64,000 bases of DNA from Aequorivita sp. UBA3180 (GCA_002364215.1 DEXQ01000008.1:249468-313467); one strand, 5' to 3'. Positions 15,944-24,523 are shown, counted from the first letter of the stretch. The notes: generated from the sequence alone by a model not told the origin. Numbers and translations: made by a program.

Positions 15944-18721
15944 TTAAACTTTCTCCTTTAAATATATTGCAGTAAAAGATTCCTTACTTTTCACAACTTC
16001 TTCAGGAGTACCAAATACAACTACTTGTCCTCCGTTTTCACCACCTTCGGGTCCAAGATCAATAATATGGTCGGCACATTTAATTAAATCTAAATTGTGT
16101 TCTACAACAATTACGGTATGCCCTCTGTCAAGCAAGGCATAAAACGAAGCCAAAAGTTTTTTTATATCGTGAAAGTGAAGTCCCGTTGTAGGTTCATCAA
16201 AAATGAAAACGGTTTTTTCTTTTGAAGTTCCCTTTACCAAAAATGAAGCAAGCTTAATACGTTGTGCCTCGCCGCCGGAAAGAGTAGAGGAGCTTTGCCC
16301 TAATTTCACATAGCCCAGCCCAACATCTTGTAAGGGTTGTAGTTTGGCCGCAATTTTATCTTGCTTCTGTTCTCCAAAGAAAGCAACGGCATCATCCACG
16401 GTCATTGTGAGGATATCGTCAATATTTTTATTTTGAAAGGTTACTTCCAAAACTTCCTTTTTAAAACGTTTGCCGTTACAGGTATCGCAGAGCAAATGTA
16501 CATCTGCCATAAATTGCATCTCGATGGTTACTTCGCCTTCGCCTTTGCAGGTTTCACACCGGCCGCCATCTACGTTAAAACTGAAATGTTTTGCTTTGTA
16601 TCCCCGAATGTCTGAAAGTTTTTGGGAAGCATACAGATTCCTTATATCATCATACGCTTTAATATAAGTTACGGGATTGCTTCGACTGGAGCGGCCAATT
16701 GGATTTTGGTCAATGAATTCAATACTTTTTATGGTACCGAAATCTCCCTTTATTTCTGAGAACTGACCGGGCTTTTCAACATATCCGCCAATTTCACGCA
16801 TCAGGGCTGGATAGAGAATTTTCTTTACCAACGTACTTTTTCCGCTACCGGAAACGCCCGTTACAGCCGTGAAAACATTCAGTGGAAAAGTTACGTCGAT
16901 ATTTTTCAAGTTATTTTGCCGAGCCCCACTGATTGTAATTTTATTTTTTGAAGTACGCCGTTTCTTTGGAACTTCGATCTCCATTTCACCATTCAAATAC
17001 TTTGCAGTTAGCGAATCTGATTGTAATATTTCAGTATAGGTTCCTTGGGCAACCACTTCGCCGCCAAAAGTTCCAGCTTCGGGTCCGATGTCGATTATTT
17101 CATCGGCCGCTTTCATAATGTCTTCATCGTGCTCCACGACAATTACGGTATTGCCCAAATCACGAAGCGATTGTAAAACAACAATAAGCCGCTCGGTATC
17201 CTTTGGGTGAAGGCCAATACTGGGTTCGTCCAAAATATACATAGAGCCCACGAGACTGCTTCCCAAAGAGGTGGCGAGATTGATTCGTTGCGATTCGCCG
17301 CCCGAGAGCGTGTTCGATTTTCTGTTCAATGTTAAATAGCCTAAACCAACATCCTGCAAAAAACGAAGGCGGTTGTTTATTTCCAGTAGTAAACGTTTTG
17401 CGACTTTTTCATCAAACTCTGAAAGTTTAAGGTTTTTGAAAAATTCGGCCGTTTTATTCAATGGTAGTTCAACTAATTCCTGAATTGCTGTATTGTTGAT
17501 TTTTACGTAACCAGCTTCGGGACGTAATCGTTTTCCCTTGCAGGTTGTGCATCTCGTTTTTCCGCGATAGCGAGAGAGCATCACCCGGTTTTGGATTTTA
17601 TAACTTTTGGATTCCAAAAAGGAAAAGAAAGAGTTTAATCCTTCAAAATACTTGTTGCCATCCCAAACCAATTGTTTTTGATCATCGGTGAGTTGAAACC
17701 ACGGTTTGTGGATTGGAAAGTCAAACTTATAAGCATTGTTAACCAACTGGTCGCGGTACCAACTCATACTTTCGCCTCGCCACGGAAATATGGCGTTTTC
17801 GTAAATTGAGAGCGCAGTATTTGGTATGACTAAATCTTCATCAATCCCAATTACATCGCCGTATCCCTCGCAAGTAGGACAGGCGCCGTACGGATTATTA
17901 AAACTGAAGAGATGTACGTTTGGCTCCATAAAAACCATTCCGTCTGCTTCAAAACGGTTGTTGAATTCTGTGATATTTTTTGAAGAAAGTGCTTCAATAT
18001 AAAGTTCGCCCTTTCCTTCGAAGAAAGCTATTTCAATGGCATCGGCAAGGCGGTTGTAAAAATCTTCTTCGTCTTTCGTTATGATTCGGTCTATGACCAA
18101 ATCTATTTTCTTCGGAAATGTTTTGCTCTCCAATTCATCAATCCGTAAAACTTCATCTTTTATTTTAATTCGTGAATAGCCCTGTTGTGCCAATGCCTTG
18201 ATTTTGTTTTCCATTGTGCGTCCTTCTTCCAAAAGAATAGGGGCGAGGAGCAATAATTTTTCACCTTCAGGAAACTTTTTTATGAAATTTATAACATCTG
18301 TGGTGGTGTCTTTTTTAACTTCTTTACCGGAAATGGGCGATATGGTTTTCCCGATTCGCGTGTAAAGCAACTTTAAATAATCATATATCTCGGTTGAGGT
18401 ACCCACGGTAGAACGCGGGTTTGTGGAATTTACTTTTTGTTCAATTGCAATTGCGGGAGCAATGCCCTTAATGGAATCTACTTTTGGCTTATCCAATCTT
18501 CCCAAAAATTGGCGGGCATAACTGGAAAGGCTCTCTACATAGCGGCGCTGGCCTTCTGCGTAGAGGGTGTCAAAAGCCAAACTAGATTTTCCGCTTCCGG
18601 AAAGACCTGTTACTACTACCAATTTATTTCGAGGAATAGCAACAGAAATGTTTTTAAGATTATGAAGTTTAGCACCTTGTATTAGGATGCTTTTTTTAGT
18701 ATCTATGGTTTCGGCACTCAA
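15944..18721 (-). CDS. uvrA: UvrA, excinuclease ABC subunit A
   Basis: The damage-recognition ATPase of nucleotide excision repair; it loads UvrB on lesions. The 925 residues contain two ABC ATPase halves: Walker A GLSGSGKS at 39-46 and GVSGSGKST in the second half, two signature loops (LSGGESQRI and LSGGEAQRI), and three zinc-binding CxxC pairs (CPTCEGYGD, CTTCKGKRL, CETCKGEGE followed by CDTCNGKRF). The frame has no ATG before the conserved GAKLHNLKN, so translation must begin at the TTG at 18721. A perfect -7 box lies 30 bases upstream, leaving no room for a longer protein. Monocistronic; the next gene upstream is divergent. Confidence 0.95.
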   Translation of the reverse strand: MSAETIDTKKSILIQGAKLHNLKNISVAIPRNKLVVVTGLSGSGKSSLAFDTLYAEGQRRYVESLSSYARQFLGRLDKPKVDSIKGIAPAIAIEQKVNSTNPRSTVGTSTEIYDYLKLLYTRIGKTISPISGKEVKKDTTTDVINFIKKFPEGEKLLLLAPILLEEGRTMENKIKALAQQGYSRIKIKDEVLRIDELESKTFPKKIDLVIDRIITKDEEDFYNRLADAIEIAFFEGKGELYIEALSSKNITEFNNRFEADGMVFMEPNVHLFSFNNPYGACPTCEGYGDVIGIDEDLVIPNTALSIYENAIFPWRGESMSWYRDQLVNNAYKFDFPIHKPWFQLTDDQKQLVWDGNKYFEGLNSFFSFLESKSYKIQNRVMLSRYRGKTRCTTCKGKRLRPEAGYVKINNTAIQELVELPLNKTAEFFKNLKLSEFDEKVAKRLLLEINNRLRFLQDVGLGYLTLNRKSNTLSGGESQRINLATSLGSSLVGSMYILDEPSIGLHPKDTERLIVVLQSLRDLGNTVIVVEHDEDIMKAADEIIDIGPEAGTFGGEVVAQGTYTEILQSDSLTAKYLNGEMEIEVPKKRRTSKNKITISGARQNNLKNIDVTFPLNVFTAVTGVSGSGKSTLVKKILYPALMREIGGYVEKPGQFSEIKGDFGTIKSIEFIDQNPIGRSSRSNPVTYIKAYDDIRNLYASQKLSDIRGYKAKHFSFNVDGGRCETCKGEGEVTIEMQFMADVHLLCDTCNGKRFKKEVLEVTFQNKNIDDILTMTVDDAVAFFGEQKQDKIAAKLQPLQDVGLGYVKLGQSSSTLSGGEAQRIKLASFLVKGTSKEKTVFIFDEPTTGLHFHDIKKLLASFYALLDRGHTVIVVEHNLDLIKCADHIIDLGPEGGENGGQVVVFGTPEEVVKSKESFTAIYLKEKV

Positions 18722-18750
18722 TTTATTTTTTCTTTTTTTATAGCTTTTTG

Positions 18751-18758
18751 CAAAGATA
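18751..18758 (-). promoter_or_regulatory. -7 box of uvrA promoter
   Basis: Read on the - strand, TATCTTTG matches TAnnTTTG. The -33 region has only a poorly spaced TTG (15 bases). The implied start of transcription is about 20 bases before the TTG start codon of uvrA. Confidence 0.5.
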
Positions 18759-18825
18759 CTATATCGATTTCAGCAATGCACATTTGCGGTTATTATTATT
18801 TTTTAATGAAAAATTTAACCTTTTT

Positions 18826-18858
18826 TTTGCATTTGTGATTTCTTTGTTGTTATATTTA
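18826..18858 (+). promoter_or_regulatory. Possible promoter of the ECF sigma factor gene
   Basis: TTTG at 18826-18829 and TATATTTA at 18851-18858 are 21 bases apart, one mismatch from TTTG-N19-21-TAnnTTTG. It would leave a leader of about 110 bases before the ATG at 18977. Confidence 0.35.
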
Positions 18859-18976
18859 CGGCTCTTAACGTCATATATAAAAATTATTGCCTATAGCTGA
18901 TCATTACTTTTAACAAATAAACATTCTAACTAAGCAACCAAATCCATAGTTGTTTATTTTTTAAAGAAGTATTGAT

Positions 18977-19561
18977 ATGAAGCAAAGCACAAACTCTGAT
19001 GCGTTTTTAGTGAGCGCTTATATGAACGGTAATGAATCTGCTCTTAGCGAGTTAATAACTCGACACAAGCAAAGAATCTACAGTTTTATTTATTCGAAAG
19101 TCTTTGATAGGGATGTCGCTGAAGATATTTTCCAAGATACTTTTATTAAGGTTATTAAAACCTTAAAAAGAGGAGCTTATAATGAAGAAGGAAAATTTCT
19201 TCCATGGGTAATGCGAATTGCCCATAATTTGGTGATAGACCATTTCAGAAAAAACAACCGCATGCCCAAGTTTGAAAACAATAATGATTTTAACATCTTT
19301 TCGGTTTTGAGCGACAATGCATTAAATGTGGAAAAACAGATAATCAAGGGGCAGGTTGAAAGTGATGTCCGCAGATTGATTCAGGAATTACCTGAAGATC
19401 AAAAGGAAGTATTGATGATGCGAATTTATAAGGATATGAGCTTTAAGGAAATCAGTGAGCAAACAGGCGTTAGCATTAATACTGCACTGGGCCGGATGCG
19501 TTATGCATTAATCAATTTGCGCAAAGTAATTGATAAACATAATATTATATTGACCAATTAA
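18977..19561 (+). CDS. ECF RNA polymerase sigma factor
   Basis: A sigma-70 family extracytoplasmic-function sigma factor, 194 residues. Region 2 is at residues about 25-95 (IYSFIYSKVFDRDVAEDIFQ, DTFIKVIKTL, then LPWVMRIAHNLVIDHFR), region 4 at about 130-185 with the helix-turn-helix SFKEISEQTGVSINTALGRM. There is no adjacent anti-sigma factor with a membrane segment. A 50-residue protein gene lies 57 bases downstream in the same transcript before a terminator, and could be its partner. A long AT-rich leader precedes it. Target genes are unknown. Confidence 0.92.
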   Translation: MKQSTNSDAFLVSAYMNGNESALSELITRHKQRIYSFIYSKVFDRDVAEDIFQDTFIKVIKTLKRGAYNEEGKFLPWVMRIAHNLVIDHFRKNNRMPKFENNNDFNIFSVLSDNALNVEKQIIKGQVESDVRRLIQELPEDQKEVLMMRIYKDMSFKEISEQTGVSINTALGRMRYALINLRKVIDKHNIILTN

Positions 19562-19618
19562 TGCAATAAAGTAATTTTTGCTACGTTATTTGGAAATAAA
19601 ACCTCAAAATAACATTCT

Positions 19619-19771
19619 ATGCAAAAATTTTACTCTGAAACATCACGTGTGGACGGCGTGAATAAAAAACTCGTTCCAAAAGAAGAGACTATTAAATTTC
19701 TTCTGGATTATTCGATGGCTTTAAGTGTTATAGATTACCATAAAATGAAGTTTGAAGCACTTCTAAACTAA
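19619..19771 (+). CDS. 50-residue protein behind the ECF sigma factor
   Basis: ATG at 19619, TAA at 19769-19771. It is acidic/basic mixed, soluble, no membrane segment, reading MQKFYSETSRVDGVNKKLVP at its start and ending in HKMKFEALLN. It lies 57 bases after the sigma factor stop and right before a strong terminator, so the two share a transcript. From memory, similar 50-residue proteins (YSET..DGVN.K..PK.ET..FLL.YS) follow sigma factors in other Flavobacteriia; function unknown. Its size and place suit a small regulator of the sigma factor, but there is no direct evidence. Confidence 0.7.
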   Translation: MQKFYSETSRVDGVNKKLVPKEETIKFLLDYSMALSVIDYHKMKFEALLN

Positions 19772-19780
19772 ACTTTGGAG

Positions 19781-19813
19781 AAACCCCGGAATTAGCTTTT
19801 CGGGGTTTTTTTT
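19781..19813 (+). terminator. Rho-independent terminator
   Basis: AAACCCCG (19781-19788) pairs with CGGGGTTT (19801-19808), followed by a T run. It ends the sigma factor/small protein transcript. Confidence 0.85.
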
Positions 19814-19817
19814 GAAA

Positions 19818-19851
19818 AAAAAGCCCCCTAACCCCCAAAGGGGGAATTTAT
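19818..19851. repeat. Dispersed C5/G5 intergenic repeat, copy 1
   Basis: The stretch containing AGCCCCCTAACCCCCAAAGG and then GGGAATTT resembles the reverse complement of 45944-45973, which has TTCCCCCTTTTGAGGG and GGGGGGAATTTT. The element is self-complementary (CCCCC.../...GGGGG) and lies in the gap before the convergent nth gene. Confidence 0.5.
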
Positions 19852-19881
19852 TTACGGGGCATAATGTGCATAGTTCATCGC

Positions 19882-20544
19882 TCATCTCTTATCTACTTTC
19901 TTTAAATACTCTTTTATCACCGATTTTCTGCCAATGGTCTTTGTGATTATATCTTTTTCCAAATCCCAACCACGCGCCGGGGAGTATTGCCTGCCGTACC
20001 ATATAATCTGAAGATGCAGCATATTCCATAAATCTTTTGGAAATAAACGTTTTGCATCTTTTTCTGTCTGCACTACATTTTTTCCATTAGTAAAACCCCA
20101 GCGATACATCAATCGATGTATATGTGTGTCCACTGGAAATGCAGGTATGTTAAACGCCTGACTCATAACGACACTTGCTGTTTTATGGCCTACAGCGGGT
20201 AAAGATTCTAACGCTTCAAAGTCTGCTGGTACTTGCCCGTTATATTTATCGATCAAGATTTCTGAAAGCCCGTGAATTCCCTTTGATTTCATAGGTGAGA
20301 GTCCTACAGGTTTTATGATTTCCCTAATTTCTTCTACGGTTAGTTTTACCATATCATAGGGATTGTCAGCTACTTCAAATAGCAAGGGCGTAATTTGGTT
20401 GACGCGAACGTCGGTACTTTGCGCAGAAAGTAGCACGGCGATCAATAAAGTATAGGGATCCTTATGTTCCAAGGGAATTGGTACTTGCGGATAAATCTTA
20501 TTTAACGTATCAATAACAAAGGTTACCTTTTCCTGCTTGGTCAT
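19882..20544 (-). CDS. nth: Endonuclease III-family DNA glycosylase, Fe-S cluster absent
   Basis: Base-excision repair glycosylase/AP lyase that removes oxidised pyrimidines. It has 220 residues. The helix-hairpin-helix LPAVGHKTASVV holds catalytic Lys121, and VDTHIHR holds catalytic Asp139, both at the positions of the E. coli enzyme. LLSAQSTDVRVN is the conserved N-terminal motif. The C-terminal C-x6-C-x2-C-x5-C loop for the [4Fe-4S] cluster is missing: that place reads YGRQYSPARGWDLEKDIITK with no cysteine at all. I believe this loss is shared by flavobacterial relatives, so the enzyme is probably active. It is divergent from bcp with a 30-base gap. Confidence 0.9.
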   Translation of the reverse strand: MTKQEKVTFVIDTLNKIYPQVPIPLEHKDPYTLLIAVLLSAQSTDVRVNQITPLLFEVADNPYDMVKLTVEEIREIIKPVGLSPMKSKGIHGLSEILIDKYNGQVPADFEALESLPAVGHKTASVVMSQAFNIPAFPVDTHIHRLMYRWGFTNGKNVVQTEKDAKRLFPKDLWNMLHLQIIWYGRQYSPARGWDLEKDIITKTIGRKSVIKEYLKKVDKR

Positions 20545-20574
20545 TTTAAGTACTTTTATGCAAAAATAAATATA

Positions 20575-21027
20575 ATGAAAACATTAAAGGTAGGAGATAA
20601 GGCTCCAGATTTTAAAGTAAACGATCAAGATGGAAATAGTATTTCCTCAAAAGATTTTAAGGGAAAGAAATGGATTGTATTTTTCTATCCCAAAGCCAAT
20701 ACTCCTGGGTGTACTGCAGAAGCCTGTAATCTTCGTGATAATTATAAAAAATTACAGAAGGAAGGTTATGAATTATTGGGAGTGAGTGCAGATAGTGAAA
20801 AACGTCAAAAAAATTTTAAAGAAAAGTATGATTTCCCCTTTCCTTTATTGGCGGACGAGAACAAAGAGATTATAAATGGTTTTCGGGTTTGGGGACCCAA
20901 GAAATTTATGGGAAGGGAATTTGATGGAATACACCGTAAAACTTTTATAATTGATGAAAACGGAATCATAACCCGTGTTATTGACAAGGTTAAGACCAAA
21001 GATCACGCTGCGCAGATATTGGATTAA
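20575..21027 (+). CDS. bcp: Thioredoxin-dependent peroxiredoxin, Bcp/PrxQ type
   Basis: Reduces hydrogen peroxide and organic hydroperoxides using thioredoxin. The 150-residue thioredoxin-fold protein has KVGDKAPDFKVNDQDGN at the start and the active site NTPGCTAEAC, with peroxidatic Cys46 and resolving Cys51 five residues apart as in PrxQ/Bcp. GVSADSEKRQKNFKEKYDFP and the C-terminal RKTFIIDENG are also typical. It is cytoplasmic. Divergent from nth across 30 bases, and its stop overlaps by 4 bases the stop of the convergent gene behind it. Confidence 0.93.
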   Translation: MKTLKVGDKAPDFKVNDQDGNSISSKDFKGKKWIVFFYPKANTPGCTAEACNLRDNYKKLQKEGYELLGVSADSEKRQKNFKEKYDFPFPLLADENKEIINGFRVWGPKKFMGREFDGIHRKTFIIDENGIITRVIDKVKTKDHAAQILD

Positions 21028-22478
21028 TTATCGACCTTTTCAGGAGTAGTCTTATAATTGAAAAGTTGTTTATCCTTTATAATTTCTGAAACTCCAGGTG
21101 GCAACATCTGTTCCCATCCTTCTTCGCCTGTTTCTATCATTGCCAATACTTCGCGAGAAAATATCTCCATGTTGTCAGGATTATAATCAGTGATGTCAAC
21201 AACTTTACCGTTATATTTAAAGAATTTGTACAATTCCTTCATTCGTGGATGTACTTTCAGGTTTTCACTATTGGTGTATTCTCCCGTTTCCGCATCTTTC
21301 ATAGGATAGAGATAAACCTTTAAATCTTTAAAAAATAATTTTCCAAAGGCTTCCAAAATACCACCACTTAAGTGTCGATAATATTTTTCATCAAAAATGT
21401 CCACTAAATTATTGACGCCCATGGCGAGCCCCATTCGCATCTTTGTATATCTGGAGAAATATTCAACTAGCTTATAGTACTCCTGAAAGTTTGAAATCAT
21501 AACCGTATGCCCCAAAGAACAGAGCAGCCTGGCGCGGTCCATAAAGTCTTCTTCATCAATTTCACCTTCGGCCCGCAAATTTGAAAGGGTAATTTCAAAT
21601 ATTACTTCAGTTCTATCTTTTTCTACCCTGTTTTCCTTCAGGAACATTTCATAGGAACGTTCAAACATATCTATGTTAACCTTGGTAACAGGTCTAAAGC
21701 TTCCGCGAAGGGCCAAAATGTTTTTCTTATAAAGAATTCTTGCCGGAAGTATATTGTGGCCTTCAGGGTTAAACATAACCGCATCGGTCATACCATTTTT
21801 AATTAGCTGAAGACTCATCAATCTGTTGTCAACGTCCTTAAAGCGGGGCCCCGAAAAATTTATGGTGTCAATTTCAATTTTATCTTTATCGATATGGTCG
21901 TACAGGTAACGAAGCAATTTATTGGGTTGGTCATATTTATAATATGCCCCATAAATTAAATTTACACCTAAAGTACCAAGTGTAATCTGCTGTAATTGTG
22001 CATCATTTTCGTGAAAGCGAATGTGCAGGGTTATTTCGTTATAAGGTTCTTTTGGGTCTATTTGATATCGAATTCCTACCCAGCCATGCCCTTTATATTT
22101 TTTTGCAAAATCAATTGTGGCAACGGTATTTGCGTACGAGAAGAAAAGTCTGTTGGGGTGTTTCTCACGGTTTATACGCTCTTCTATCAAGTTGAACTCG
22201 TGCGAGAGCATCTTTTGAAGTCTTGATTCTGTTACGTATCGGCCATCTTCTTCTATTCCATAGATTGCGTCGCTAAAATCCTTATCATAGGCAGACATTG
22301 TTTTGGCAATGGTTCCTGAAGCGCCACCGGCTCTAAAAAAATTCCGAACGGTTTCTTGCCCGGCTCCGATTTCGGCAAAAGTGCCGTAAATGTTTTCGTT
22401 CAGATTGATTCGTAAAGCCTTACTTTTTATGGAGGGAATATTTTCAAATTCCTTGTCTCCTATTATGGTTTCTGGCAT
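21024..22478 (-). CDS. Widespread uncharacterised protein, ~480 residues
   Basis: 484 residues, soluble, no signal peptide. Conserved-looking blocks are FAEIGAGQETVRNFFRAGGA, SGTIAKTMSAYDKDFSDAIY, RLFFSYANTVATIDF, a central segment with HGWVGIRYQ, and a late segment MRMGLAMGVNNLVDIFDEKY. I recall near-identical blocks in proteins from many bacterial phyla that databases label variously (TonB-dependent receptor, nicotinate-nucleotide adenylyltransferase), neither supported by motifs here. The conservation and gene length indicate a real housekeeping-type function that I cannot name. It is convergent with bcp (4-base overlap) and divergent from the MBL hydrolase. Confidence 0.8.
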   Translation of the reverse strand: MPETIIGDKEFENIPSIKSKALRINLNENIYGTFAEIGAGQETVRNFFRAGGASGTIAKTMSAYDKDFSDAIYGIEEDGRYVTESRLQKMLSHEFNLIEERINREKHPNRLFFSYANTVATIDFAKKYKGHGWVGIRYQIDPKEPYNEITLHIRFHENDAQLQQITLGTLGVNLIYGAYYKYDQPNKLLRYLYDHIDKDKIEIDTINFSGPRFKDVDNRLMSLQLIKNGMTDAVMFNPEGHNILPARILYKKNILALRGSFRPVTKVNIDMFERSYEMFLKENRVEKDRTEVIFEITLSNLRAEGEIDEEDFMDRARLLCSLGHTVMISNFQEYYKLVEYFSRYTKMRMGLAMGVNNLVDIFDEKYYRHLSGGILEAFGKLFFKDLKVYLYPMKDAETGEYTNSENLKVHPRMKELYKFFKYNGKVVDITDYNPDNMEIFSREVLAMIETGEEGWEQMLPPGVSEIIKDKQLFNYKTTPEKVDN

Positions 22479-22557
22479 AGCAACGTTCTATTTTTTAATA
22501 TAACAAAGGTAGCAAATACAATAGGTAAACAAAAAAAATACCAGTATTTTTGCGCAG

Positions 22558-23334
22558 ATGAAATCAACATTCCGCGTTACATTTCTCGGCACTGGAACTT
22601 CACAAGGCATACCCGTAATAGGCAGCAATCACCCTGTTTGTAAAAGCAGTGACCCAAAAGATAAACGTTTGCGTGTTTCGGTTTTATTGCAATGGGATGA
22701 TTTTACTTACGTTATTGATTGCGGTCCTGACTTTAGACAGCAAATGTTGCGCCAAAAGGTTTCAAAACTGGACGGCATTCTTTTAACGCACGAACACAGC
22801 GACCACACCGCAGGTTTGGACGATATCCGCCCATTCAATTTTATGCAGGGCAATATGCCTTTTTATGCCCATAAGCGAGTATTTAAATCACTGCACGAAC
22901 GTTTTGCCTATATTTTTGAAACGGAAAACAAATATCCCGGAGCACCTAGCGTTGAAGAAATTGAAATTGATAAAGACAAACCTTTCACTATTGGGGGAAA
23001 AGAAATTATTTCAATTGAAGCATTCCACGACACACTACCGGTTTTAGGTTTTCGGGTGGGAGACTTTACCTATTTGACGGATGTTAAAACCATTACTGAA
23101 GAAGAAATTGAGAAAATAAAAGGGACAAAGATTTTAGTTGTAAATGCTTTGCGCGAAGAACCCCATTATTCACATTTCAACATCTCAGAAGCACTTGATT
23201 TTGTTGAAAAAGTAAAACCAGAAAAAACATATTTTACACACATTAGCCATTTAATGGGCTTTCATGAGGAAGTGGAGAAAAAACTTCCACAAAACGTCCA
23301 TTTGGCATATGATACACTCACTATAACTATTTGA
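22558..23334 (+). CDS. MBL-fold metallohydrolase (PhnP-like)
   Basis: 258 residues of the metallo-beta-lactamase fold. The first strand FLGTGTSQGIPVIGSNHPVC is that of PhnP-type phosphodiesterases; the metal motif is LLTHEHSDHTAGLDD (HxHxDH), with further metal ligands in HDTLPVLGFR, YLTDVKTI and YFTHISHLMG. In phosphonate metabolism PhnP hydrolyses cyclic ribose phosphates, but no phn gene is nearby, so the substrate is open. The box TATTTTTG at 22545-22552 ends only 5 bases before the ATG, so the transcript could be almost leaderless. The next gene starts 2 bases after its stop. Confidence 0.87.
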   Translation: MKSTFRVTFLGTGTSQGIPVIGSNHPVCKSSDPKDKRLRVSVLLQWDDFTYVIDCGPDFRQQMLRQKVSKLDGILLTHEHSDHTAGLDDIRPFNFMQGNMPFYAHKRVFKSLHERFAYIFETENKYPGAPSVEEIEIDKDKPFTIGGKEIISIEAFHDTLPVLGFRVGDFTYLTDVKTITEEEIEKIKGTKILVVNALREEPHYSHFNISEALDFVEKVKPEKTYFTHISHLMGFHEEVEKKLPQNVHLAYDTLTITI

Positions 23335-23336
23335 TT

Positions 23337-23831
23337 ATGAGAAATAAAATTTTCATGTACCTATTTCTTTTTGCATTGCTTTTCATAATTTATCAATATA
23401 TGAACGAGAAAAGCATTTTTGAATCGCAGGAATCCCAAATTGAAAATCTGCAAACGAAAGTTCAAAAATATAGCGACTCTATCGAGGGCCTTCATGGACA
23501 AATAATGAACTTGAACTATTTCACTTTAATGGGAAATGACAATGCAATGACCTATTTTGAAAATTTGGGTTATGAAGCTGCAGAAGTGGAATCAATGGTT
23601 TCTGATCAGATTTATGATTTCAATCTTCAAAAGGGAAACAATCCATTAGTTCCATTTGAGGGAATGGCGGGCGATATGAAAATCAATAAACTAAAATTCC
23701 TTAACCATAAATGGATCCTTGCAGACTTTACCGATAACACCTATTGGGGCGAAATGATTTTGGAATATTATTTCAACGATAAAAATGAACTTGAATTGAC
23801 GCCAATTGCTTCATTTTTATATCAAAACTAA
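23337..23831 (+). CDS. Membrane-anchored coiled-coil protein, unknown function
   Basis: 164 residues from the ATG at 23337 (a TTG six bases earlier overlaps the upstream stop and is not preferred). It has an N-terminal membrane anchor (IFMYLFLFALLFIIYQYM), a short coiled coil (residues about 25-55, SQIENLQTKVQKYSDSIEGL) and a small C-terminal alpha/beta domain ending ELTPIASFLYQN. I have seen similar flavobacterial proteins called hydrolase without evidence. It follows the MBL gene by 2 bases and is probably translated with it. Confidence 0.72.
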   Translation: MRNKIFMYLFLFALLFIIYQYMNEKSIFESQESQIENLQTKVQKYSDSIEGLHGQIMNLNYFTLMGNDNAMTYFENLGYEAAEVESMVSDQIYDFNLQKGNNPLVPFEGMAGDMKINKLKFLNHKWILADFTDNTYWGEMILEYYFNDKNELELTPIASFLYQN

Positions 23832-23853
23832 ACTAATTGGAACAGCTTATAGC

Positions 23854-24510
23854 TTATTGATTTTCCAACCAACTTTTAAGTTCGTAAAAATTCTGGGGAG
23901 CTACTCCGTGCCCCACAGGAAATTCCGAATACTTACAATCAATATTTAAGTTTTTTAGGAAAGGCTCTGTCTTTCGGGCCCATTGAACAGGAATAACTTG
24001 GTCCACACTTCCGTGTGACGTATAGATTTTAAGATTGCTGAAGTCATTTTTGGCATACCCTTCTTTTAAAATGGCTTCATTAATATAACCACTTAAACCG
24101 ATTACATTTTTTATTTTTTCAGGATAACATAGCGCGATGGCGAAGCTTAAAATAGTGCCTTGGCTAAAACCGAGCAGCGTAATATTATTTTTGTCAACTT
24201 TGTACTTTTCAATTACTTCGTCTATGCACTTCGAAACTAATTCGCGCGAGGCAATAGCTTGTTCGTCATCGCTGAATTTTCCCTGTGAATTGTCAAAGTA
24301 TATATTATACCAAGCATTTCCGTAAGGTTCAAGCCTTATTGGGGCTTTCAGAGAGATGACAGCATATTTTTCCGGAAGTTCACCGGCAAAGGAAAACAAA
24401 TCGTTTTCATCGCTCCCAAAACCATGCAGCATAATGATTGCCGGTGAGTTTTCTGAAGCATTTTTTGCGGGTCTATAATTGTGTTCTAAAAGTAAAGTCT
24501 GTTTTTCCAT
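23854..24510 (-). CDS. Carboxylesterase/phospholipase-type alpha/beta hydrolase
   Basis: 218 residues from the ATG at 24510; a TTG three codons earlier is rejected. It belongs to the carboxylesterase/phospholipase (Abhydrolase_2) family: oxyanion region IMLHGFGSDENDLFSF, nucleophile Ser in LLGFSQGTILSF, Asp in HGSVDQVIPVQ and His in PVGHGVAPQN. There is no signal peptide, so it is cytoplasmic. The natural ester is unknown. Convergent with the gene before it. Confidence 0.88.
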   Translation of the reverse strand: MEKQTLLLEHNYRPAKNASENSPAIIMLHGFGSDENDLFSFAGELPEKYAVISLKAPIRLEPYGNAWYNIYFDNSQGKFSDDEQAIASRELVSKCIDEVIEKYKVDKNNITLLGFSQGTILSFAIALCYPEKIKNVIGLSGYINEAILKEGYAKNDFSNLKIYTSHGSVDQVIPVQWARKTEPFLKNLNIDCKYSEFPVGHGVAPQNFYELKSWLENQ

Positions 24511-24523
24511 AGGCTGCAAAAAT

